Shown in pieces: positions 57,062 to 64,000 of a stretch of 64,000 bases of DNA (within the stretch, counting starts at the first letter, position 1; each line of letters opens with the position of its first letter). The DNA comes from Clavaria fumosa (lineage: Eukaryota > Basidiomycota > Agaricomycetes > Agaricales > Clavariaceae). Position numbers and translations under genes: made by a program. The stretch covers positions 1,364,001 to 1,428,000 of the forward strand of contig OX637801.1 in the NCBI GenBank assembly GCA_951802425.1, given 5' to 3'. The notes under the pieces were generated by a model, which saw nothing but the letters and a program-made list of their open reading frames with translations, was not told the origin of the DNA and did no database searches.

Positions 57062-57527
57062 GCTAGACAAGGCCGTAATCTACGAGTACTTATACTAAAG
57101 TCCGGGGCGATGCTAGCGACGGAGATAACTCCGGTACGACTACGGAATCTGTTCGTAGCTACGGAGAAATGTCCGGGAGTCAGGAGAAGATCTTTACAAC
57201 GGGACTACGGGACGGAGACGGAATCTGATCGAGACAAACGTTAAACTACTAACTATGATTGTATAGATGTTTCCGGGAGTCCATCAATTGTCCGGGCGAC
57301 GGGTCCGGGGCAGGACCAGTTCCTGGTTGCTCGAGGCAACAGCAACTAGTGCGGACATCAGTTGGTGGCCCTTCAGGCACACTTCCTGATCCTGCGCTAC
57401 GTCGCGCAAGTAAAGTCCGGCGCTCTGGACATAGGTCCGAGAGCCCGGAGTTGAGAACAGAGGTCCGGAGACCGCCGGAGAAGGTCGGAGAAGGCCGGAG
57501 AATAGTCCGGTTGGCACGGGCGTGACA
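56800..57527 (-). repeat. 5' LTR of element B (right copy)
   Basis: 728 bp. Read on the minus strand it has a TATA box (TATAAGTA, about 57088-57095) and then, 33 bp on, CAGTCTGATAAT (about 57050-57061), the predicted transcript start. The gag start codon is 31 bp past its inner end. Confidence 0.93.
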
Positions 57528-58378
57528 CATACGTCGATTTCATGCAAGACGATTGGTCGGATTGGTTGCCCACTGCGGAGTTCGCTCTGAATAACCGACA
57601 ACACTCTGCCACCAAGTACAGCCCCTTCTTCCTAAATTATGGCTTTCACCCTCGTATGGGCGATATTAGCCTGCCTGACGTGCCACACACCCCAGAGGCC
57701 TCTGACTTCGCCGCAAAATTGCAGAAAGCCAGGGAGAATGCCAAGAAGGCCATGGAGAAAGCCGCACAATATATGAAAACCGCCTACGATAAACATAAAA
57801 ATAAAAAAACACTGGACTACAAGAAAGGGAGCCTGGTCTGGCTAGATGCCACTAACCTGAACACGGAACGACCGTCGGAAAAGCTCACAGACAGAAGGGT
57901 TGGCCCTTTCGTGGTTGTGGAGAAAGTGGGACCAGCCGCCTACCGACTCAACCTGCCAGCGACTTGGAAAATCCACCTGGTATTTAACGAAGTACTGCTT
58001 ACGCCGTATAAGGAAGGAAAATTCCCTAACCAAACTCCGGACGAACGCCCACCTCCCGAGTTGATCGATGACCACTTACAATATGATGTAGAAGAAGTAC
58101 TGAAGAGCCGGAAACACAGGCGCAAACTGCAATACTTGGTGAAATGGGCCGGCTACCCCCATGAGGACAACACGTGGGAACCGAAAGCGAACCTGAAGAA
58201 AGCGGCCGAGGCAATCGCGGACTTCCACCGAAAACACCCTGAGGCAGCCTGTTCTCTCACAGTATCTTTTGCCTGAGTAACTCACACGTTCAGGGTCAAG
58301 CACTTAAAAAGAAAACCACAAGCGACTCCACCCACCGAACACCTTCCTCCTCTCCCCTTACAACCTACACCCACTGCC

Positions 58379-59131
58379 ATGCCGCCCGACCGCACTCCTC
58401 AAATCCCACGCTGCGGAACTTACGCTCGCCGTGCTGCGGGATGGCCAAACCACCTACCGCGCCCACCCCCCGCTGAGACCACCCGCCAACGACCCGCGCT
58501 GGACCTGCGACCTGGACCGGACCCGCGGGGTACGCCGCCGGCACTCCAACACCCCCCCTCATCCCCTGGAACAACTGCCCGCATGCGCCATATCTTAGAC
58601 GCGGTGCGGATCCCCCATGCACGCCGAGTATTGGGATTAGACCCCCCACCACTGATGACGGACGACCCCCCTTCGCGGATACCACAATTTCGACGAAACC
58701 GAGAGCTCCTGGAGCCGGAGGACGACGTCTGGCTCCGCAGGATGGCCGAGCGGCTCAGCGTAAGCTTTAGCCGTGCGATGTGGACCAAACTGCGAGGACT
58801 GCAGTTTGAGCAGCAGCGACGCATCCTCCGTGCCTCCCCCGTCCTCGTCGAATTATGGGTGAATTCTCGGAGCTCGAGGCTGTGATTCGAGGTCCCGTTA
58901 CCACCGGAGCCTATCTTACAAGAAGAATGGGCCGTACACCAAAGTCGCACAGGCCCCCCCTGGGTCATACCCGTTTCCACCGACGTCATGACCCCGTGGA
59001 TTGTCCCTGCCAACGCCTACGAACACCCTCTCGTGCCCGACACACGCGACACGAGTATCGACCCCCCCACCGAACTCGAACCGCCAACGGAACCACAACC
59101 ACGCAAACGACAGGAGAGTCCGGAGGCCTAG
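58379..59131 (+). pseudogene. ORF3 of element A (unknown, Pro/Arg-rich), broken by one TGA
   Basis: A frame downstream of the chromodomain starts at ATG 58379 and runs to a TGA at 58883. The same frame then continues open and protein-like (VPLPPEPILQEEWAVHQSRT and a Pro/Thr/Glu-rich end) to TAG at 59129. The codon could have been CGA, as with the pol stops. A helical segment (LLEPEDDVWLRRMAERLSVS, MWTKLRGLQFEQQRRILRA) suggests a folded part. No signal or membrane span, so not envelope-like. Function unknown. Confidence 0.5.
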
Positions 59132-59154
59132 CGGGCCCGTCGAGATGACGGACC

Positions 59155-59169
59155 ACTGAGGGGGGATAA
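59155..59169 (+). promoter_or_regulatory. Polypurine tract of element A
   Basis: CTGAGGGGGGATAA lies directly before the 3' LTR, the position and composition expected for the plus-strand DNA primer. Confidence 0.7.
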
Positions 59170-59493
59170 TGTTAGAGTTCTTCCGCTTCACCCCCCTTTT
59201 TCCACCCATCACAACATGTGGACACCTCCCCTTCTCACGTATCACATGCATCATGCCGCGCTCCGTCTATGTTATCATGCATGAGTCATACCTGGCCTCA
59301 CCTCTCGCGCACGGACTACATGCCCCTCCCACGTTGCTCTATGACTCATTCCCTTGTAGTATATAAGTAGTCGTACTCACCTGTAACAACTCCTTAGGTT
59401 GTTACCTTCTATCACTTTGTCCCTTTGCTCCCATTCGGCTGATTCCGCTTGAGTCCCTCAAATACCCGGGAGTCAACCCGACGCTAGTTGACA
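59170..59493 (+). repeat. 3' LTR of element A
   Basis: 324 bp. It matches the 5' LTR except for three substitutions (near 59262, 59278 and 59460) and lack of the 20-bp duplication. The TATA box and hairpin are preserved. Confidence 0.92.
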
Positions 59494-59498
59494 TGCAC

Positions 59499-60166
59499 TG
59501 ACTTCTATGTGTATGTATTCCACCACAAATCACACTTGCACTGCTGTAGCAGCTATGGCAAGCTATGCTCTAGCTATAAATTTCCTTCATTCTACAAACA
59601 CAAAAGTAAGTTTGCTGATGTGTGTGCTCTTCCCTAATCATCTGTTAGTACATTATATCAACCAAATAGCTTACATGGTGGGGGCACATGCCATCCATGG
59701 TACTATAGTATAGCACAATAAAGAGGCTGGTAAGAAAGTTGGGCTCATTCCAAGCCATCCGATGTCATATGTTAATCATAAAGGATCATTTCATACTTGT
59801 TGCATTTAGCTGCAGTCTCCAACAGCCATGAGGAAACGAAAAGGGGGGAGAAAAGGGAGATGAGATGAGATACAGCGGACCTGGCGCAGTTAATACGTAT
59901 ACATTGCCCTGATGAAAAGTTTCCGAATGGGAAAAAAAAAAGGGTGTATGAGGGCGGGCTGTGTAGCTGGCACGCAAGTCATCATGTTTGTATTTTTCGA
60001 CTGGCACTCGGCGGAGGGACAACGAGGGGAGGACGAGTACACGTAAAACGAGCAACAACGCAGTGGCGGACATCCACGTGTATGTATGTACAGCACGCGC
60101 GGGCGAGTCGGGAGGATGTGTGATGTGCACTGTGACATGGGGAACACCCAAGAGCAAAGCACAGAA
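59499..60166. other. AT-rich intergenic sequence after element A
   Basis: The first 280 bp are as AT-rich as the NLR gene and its flank before the element, so the element probably inserted in an AT-rich intergenic segment. A 68-codon frame (59507-59713) is not convincing. The rest is 3' UTR-like sequence for RPP2. Confidence 0.4.
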
Positions 60167-60724
60167 TCAGTCGAACAGGCCCAAACCCATGTCTTCGTCC
60201 GACTCCTGTTCAAAGAAAATAAGTAGGCGACAACAAGACAAGGAAGAGGGCGGAAAGACGGACGGGTTCCTCTTCCTCCTTCTTCTCTTCCTTCTCCTCG
60301 GCGGCGGCGGTGGCAGCGGCTGCACCGCCCGCAGCGGGTGCGGCGGAGACGGCGCCTCCCGAAGGGACCTGTGTGGGTAGGTAAGTTAAGGGGTCAAAAA
60401 ATGGGTGAGGGAGAAGTACGAACGGAGGAGAGCTTGGCAGAGCCTTCGGCAATGAGCTAGGTGGGCGAAGGGCGGGTCGTTAGATGGTCGTTTGAGGAAG
60501 ACAAATAAATGAAAACCGCGAATCTCCACACAAGAGTGTAAAAGATAAGAAAAGAGAGGACGCACGGCGTTGATGTCTTTGCCTTTGAGCTCGGCGATGA
60601 GCTTCGCGAGACGCTGTTCATCTGCGTCGATGCCGACCGCGGCGAGGACGCGCTTCACGTCCGCGGCGGAGGGCGACGCGTTACCCCCGGTTTGGAGGAG
60701 GAGGTATGCAGCAAGGTAGCGCAT
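60167..60724 (-). CDS. RPP2: 60S acidic ribosomal protein P2
   Basis: Exons 60724-60566, 60368-60264 and 60205-60167 give 100 residues. It begins [20 protein letters not shown], has [20 protein letters not shown] and [13 protein letters not shown], an Ala-rich hinge, a Lys/Glu-rich stretch and ends [12 protein letters not shown], the conserved P-protein tail that binds elongation factors. P1/P2 heterodimers form the ribosomal stalk. The second intron begins at a GTCCGT donor that could be placed slightly differently, changing only the acidic run. Confidence 0.92.
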
Positions 60725-61082
60725 CTGAGTGTGTCTTCAGAGGAAAGGAATGGTGGATGTGAGCGTTGCGACGTACGGTTTTTATTGGATCTCCTTGTCT
60801 CGGTTGTGCTTGTGTGGTGAATGTGATAGCCACAAATCACTGATGCAGGAGCGTGTGTTAAGACGAGGTTGGGTGATTGACTACGTACGTACGTTTAATC
60901 CTCGACGGGAAGACCTGTGGATTCTATCGAGAGAGAGACCAGTTGTTGACAGTGTACTTACAAGACGGGATTACAGTTCCCGATTGAGGATGTCCTGTAC
61001 AGTTCTACTCCAGCCACATGCCCCATTTCGGACTCCGCCTGCTCGAAGACGCTTCCAACACCTAGCAAGCCGGCCAACAACG
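60725..61082. promoter_or_regulatory. Divergent promoter shared by RPP2 and RPS15
   Basis: 358 bp separate the two start codons of ribosomal protein genes from both subunits. A shared promoter would co-regulate them. A tandem ACGTACGTACGTTTA stretch near 60883-60897 and TC-rich tracts are visible. No binding site is assigned. Confidence 0.5.
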
Positions 61083-61898
61083 ATGGTATGTTGCTCGCCA
61101 AATGATGTTGTTGTAGCTAATTCGCCGTTGACGCAGGACGCAACCGCCGCCGCTGACGCGCAGCATGCCGCTGAGATGAAGAAGAAGAGGACGTTTCGCA
61201 CGTTCTCATACCGCGGTGTCGGGCTTGACAAGTTGTTGGATCTGAGTAACGAGGAGGTGCGTCTTCTCTCTGGTTGCTGGAGATACCGCTCAACTGATTG
61301 TATTTACTACCAGTTCGTCGAAGTATGTCTCGTTAGCAACAGTCAAACGGTGTCTAATTGCAATACGCTACAGTTAGTGCACGCCCGCGCCCGCCGCCGG
61401 TTCCAGCGTGGGCTGAAGCGCCGGCCCATGGGGTTGATTAAAAAGTTGCGCAAGGCGAAAAAGGATGCGCCGCCGAATGAGAAACCCGCGGTGGTAAAGA
61501 CGCATCTTCGGGACATGATTGTTGTGCCAGAGATGATAGGGAGTGTGATCGGCATCTATAATGGCAAGGCGTTCAACACTGTGGAAATCAAGCCGGAGAT
61601 GACGGGACATTATCTCGGCGAGTTTGCGATTTCGTACCAGCCTGTGAAACATGGTCGACCGGGTGTACGTGTTCCTTTCATCGTTTTCTTTGTTCCTTCA
61701 TTGATGTTTTTCCCTGTCACTTTTTGCGTAGATTGGTGCCACACACTGTGAGTTGCCACTTTGTTTTCCTGTGCGACGAAATTAAATCATTGATGTTTGT
61801 ATTATATTCCAGCTTCTCGCTTGTGCGTATCGGCTATGCTTTTTTATATTGTGATCCCAACTGAATCAACTGTTCACTATAGCATTCCCCTCAAGTAG
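61083..61898 (+). CDS. RPS15: 40S ribosomal protein S15 (uS19)
   Basis: Seven coding exons (61083-61085, 61137-61256, 61314-61322, 61374-61664, 61732-61747, 61813-61822, 61883-61898) give 154 residues. The product has [96 protein letters not shown] and the tail GRPGIGATHSSRFIPLK. All are S15 hallmarks. Microexons of 9 nt (Phe-Val-Glu) and 10 nt are needed to restore the family sequence. S15 lies in the head of the small subunit. The first exon holds only the ATG. Confidence 0.93.
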
Positions 61899-62104
61899 TA
61901 GTCGATGTGACTGTGATTTCTATATTAAGTCAATTGTGACATGAACCACCCCATTACGTAATTAAATCCCCGTCTTCTGAGTCTCAACTTGGCAGTCGTC
62001 GTCGACGCACTACTACTTCTGCCATACCTTCTCCTCCTCGTTCCAAACCCTCGTCCTCGTCGTTCGCAACGACGACCAACCCATAAAAAAGACTCTCATT
62101 CACA
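61899..62104. promoter_or_regulatory. Intergenic region between RPS15 and the LIM-RhoGAP gene
   Basis: 206 bp. A CT-rich stretch (62010-62060) precedes the start codon of the next gene, as in many fungal promoters. ATAAAAAAG at 62084-62092 could be a weak TATA element but is only 13 bp before the ATG. Confidence 0.4.
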
Positions 62105-64000
62105 ATGTCCACCACAGGTCATTCCTCCCCTCCCGACCAGCAAGGCCACGCTTCCGCCTTAGACCCGCCCTCCAAACCAGACTCACCTTTTCTCCCGCCA
62201 GACCACTTCCACAATCCCAACCCTCCCTCCTCGGAGCCCACCTCCGCACCCCCATCCGGCCGCCAGCGCCGCATTCCAGATCGCATTACCGCCCCCCCCG
62301 CTAGAGCTGCTACCACTGGCTCCGCGCCAGACGCTGACCCGGCTTCCGCAAATCTTCCTATCTCGTACGCCCACAGCGACGACCTCTCCCACCAGCCGCG
62401 CAACCCCCTCTCGCGTGACACAAGTCTCTCCGGATCTGCTCCGGACTCCGACCTCGCGTCCTCTGCCCCCTCCACTCGATATACCACCCCATCCAGTGCA
62501 GATCAGCACAGCCATCAGCGTCCGTCGGCCGCCCCCGTTGCTGCTTCTGCGCCCACTGGGTCCGCCATTAGCCTTTCGCACCTCAATTCTGAGCACCGCG
62601 AGCGCCGCAAGAGTACGGGCTCCACATCGTCTGGGGGTTCATCCGAGCCCGACCTCGTCCGCAAGGACTCCTCGCCTTCGAATGGATCCACCGTTACTTC
62701 TAGTGCAGGCTCAGCAGGGTAAGCGGCGTCACACCTCCCTCCGTGCCCTAGTCTGCTCCTAATGCTGACTATCCCGTTTTGACTCCCACCATCATTGATT
62801 TTGCCAGACCATGCTCGTCGTGTGCCAAGCCCTTGCAAGGCGCTTTTGTACGTGCTTTGGGTACCGTGTTCCACATAAACTGCTTTAGCTGCATGGTACG
62901 AGTGTCTTTGATCGTACAGTTTCTTTGTGCTTATCCCAAGAATGACTAGGATTGCGGTGATCTCGTCGCGTCTAAGTTCTTCCCTGTCGAAGGTCCCAGC
63001 GGCAAACAACATCCTCTCTGCGAGAAGGATTATTTTCGTCGTTTGAATCTGATCTGTACAAAGTGCGACACAGCGCTAAGAGGCAGCTATATCACGGCAT
63101 GCAGTGTGTATCTCATCTCATTTCAAATAGAACATCTGCTCATCCTCGCACTACGAACAGACAAAAAATATCATGTGGAGCATTTCACGTGCTCTATCTG
63201 TCCCACCCTGTTCGGTCCGCAAGATTCGTACTACGAGCACGATGGCGACGTGTACTGCCACTTCCACTATTCGACGCGCTTCGCGACCAAGTGCGTTGGC
63301 TGTAACAGTGCGATCATTAAGCAGTTCGTCGAGATCAACCGGAATATGCGCGATGAGTGCTGGCATCCGGAATGTTATATGATTAACAAGGTGCGTGATT
63401 TCCCGGTCCGTCGGAGAAAGATTGATCTCAAGTATATGACAGTTCTGGAACGTCAAAGTGGTAACTAAGCGGCCGACGAGCAACTCGGAGACTGAAGGGA
63501 GCGGCTCGGTAATCGCTTACCTGGATGAGCAGAACGAGTCGGCGGTGACTCTTAAGGAGAAGCAGAGCCGCATGGAGCAGCTTGTATTCCGCATCTGGAC
63601 GTAAGTGCCGTTGCATCATGATATACGTCAGAAGTTCTAACATAATCATATAAATACAAGGGTCCTGTCGGCATTTGAGGAATCCAGCGCATCATGCATC
63701 TCAGACATGTTACGGCTGGTCAGCAGCGGGCAGTATCTGGATGCGATCCGGATGGCGGAGAAGTTCAACCTACACGTCGAAGTACTATTCGCGACCATTG
63801 ACGATCTCGAATATCAATTCGTGCGAGATGGTCTCAAAGGTACACTCTCCTATCTTTGTCTCAAAGACTCTCCCGCTGAAACCCCAGCTTCCCAGGGCTC
63901 TCCCACGTGCGCGAAGCACGCATGCTCTGCCGCAAGACCGTTGATCTCTTCACCCTCCTCTCACGGACACAGGAAACGGGTGCGCGGCGCATGACCATGA
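62105..64000 (+). CDS. LIM-domain Rho-GTPase-activating protein (RGA-type), 5' part
   Basis: Exon 1 (62105-62718) encodes a long Ser/Pro-rich N-terminus. After introns the frame enters LIM domains: PCSSCAKPLQGAFVRALGTV...FHINCFSCMDCGDLVASKFF, then LICTKCDTALRGSYITACNK...HVEHFTCSICPTLF...GDVYCHFHYS, then KCVGCNSAIIKQFVEI...DECWHPECYM. A helical region follows (RMEQLVFRIW, FEESSASCISDMLRLVSSGQ, MAEKFNLHVEVLFATIDDLE, EARMLCRKTVDLFTLLSRTQ). This order matches fungal Rga1/Rga2-type LIM-RhoGAPs that down-regulate Cdc42/Rho in polarity control. The GAP domain itself would lie beyond the window, so catalytic function is inferred. Every exon join is GT-AG. Confidence 0.8.

Larger units (their letters stand above)
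49729..57527 (-). mobile_element. Ty3/Gypsy (chromovirus) LTR retrotransposon B, apparently intact, minus strand
   Basis: 7.8 kb with 728-bp LTRs (49729-50456 and 56800-57527) flanked by the 5-bp target duplication CATAC (49724-49728 and 57528-57532). The LTRs differ at two positions only, both C/T at CpG. Order on the minus strand: 5' LTR, PBS, gag, -1 frameshift site, one long pol ORF, then an antisense gene, polypurine tract (50457-50469) and 3' LTR. It sits in the integrase of element A, so it is younger. TCCGG/CCGGA words are strikingly frequent throughout. Confidence 0.95.
46940..58276 (+). pseudogene. Pol of element A (PR-RT-RH-IN-chromodomain), with three in-frame stops and split by element B
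   Basis: The protease has LLIDSGCT; RT has FVYIDDILVA; RNase H starts near KMEVDASNYATGGVL; the integrase has the HHCC finger (H...H...CEKCQRTK) and an IS(D)RGSQFVSNF block; the chromodomain is near YDVEEVLKSRKHRRK...YLVKWAGYPHEDNTWEP. In the same frame TGA codons occur at 47413, 48655 and 49531. Each lies where CGA (Arg) would fit the family, so each looks like a CpG C-to-T change. Element B occupies 49729-57527; the frame resumes after its right TSD at 57533 without a shift. Confidence 0.88.
44646..59493 (+). mobile_element. Ty3/Gypsy (chromovirus) LTR retrotransposon A, degenerate, interrupted by element B
   Basis: LTRs at 44646-44989 and 59170-59493 begin TG and end CA and are flanked by the 5-bp direct repeat TGCAC (44641-44645 and 59494-59498). 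Internal order is leader ORF, gag with CCHC knuckle, protease, RT, RNase H, integrase, chromodomain, ORF3 and a polypurine tract before the 3' LTR. The two LTRs differ, by eye, by three substitutions and a 20-bp tandem duplication in the 5' LTR. Element B is inserted at 49728/49729 inside the integrase. In-frame TGA codons break pol and ORF3. Without element B the element is about 7.0 kb. Confidence 0.93.

Overview
The window is a fungal nuclear segment, most likely from an Agaricomycete (mushroom-forming basidiomycete). The evidence is many short GT-AG introns (about 45-130 nt), compact genes on both strands, typical fungal housekeeping genes (NBP35, SLT2-type MAPK, symplekin/PTA1, VMA10, RPP2, RPS15, ZDS-type, LIM-RhoGAP), a NACHT-WD40 NLR-like receptor, and nested chromodomain Ty3/Gypsy retrotransposons. 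The species cannot be named from sequence alone.

Layout. 0-5.4 kb: a partial hypothetical gene leaves the left edge; MZT1 (a gamma-tubulin complex recruiter of only 75 codons in three exons) and a ZDS-type protein with long polyQ tracts follow. 5.4-13 kb: accessory genes, namely a putative papain-fold (NlpC/LRAT-like) membrane protein, a poorly resolved membrane protein, a DUF1365 gene and a tandem pair of interferon-induced 6-16/27-like (IFI6-family) genes. 12.8-20.6 kb: a choline-phosphate cytidylyltransferase-like gene with altered catalytic motifs, an F-box-like protein, a six-exon C2H2 zinc-finger regulator, a pair of small secreted-protein paralogues (one frameshifted), an NBP35 segmental pseudogene and a basidiomycete protein with a nuclease-like D..EDK motif. 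21-35.7 kb: NBP35, SLT2/MPK1-type MAPK, 14-exon symplekin/PTA1, VMA10 and a large Zn2Cys6 fungal transcription factor. 35.7-39.9 kb: 4.2 kb without a convincing gene. 39.9-44.4 kb: a NACHT-WD40 STAND receptor with 13 near-identical WD repeats, more AT-rich than its neighbours.

44.6-59.5 kb is the most unusual part. An older chromoviral Ty3/Gypsy element (A, 5-bp TSD TGCAC) is interrupted inside its integrase by a younger, apparently intact Ty3/Gypsy element (B, minus strand, 5-bp TSD CATAC, 728-bp LTRs with two differences). Element A carries several in-frame TGA codons that look like CGA-to-TGA transitions. Element B has a canonical -1 frameshift heptamer at its gag stop. Between pol and its 3' LTR it carries an antisense, spliced, three-exon gene predicting a 357-residue coiled-coil protein with a perfect Zn2Cys6 cluster. 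Both elements have a primer-binding site complementary to a site inside their own LTR, just downstream of a TATA box, which is the arrangement expected for Tf1-style self-priming.

59.5-64 kb: RPP2 and RPS15 share a 358-bp divergent promoter; RPS15 is split into seven exons, including microexons of 9 and 10 nt. A LIM-domain Rho-GAP gene (RGA-type) runs off the right edge. Exon structures were derived by hand from reading frames, GT-AG sites and family knowledge; no alignment or transcript data were available.
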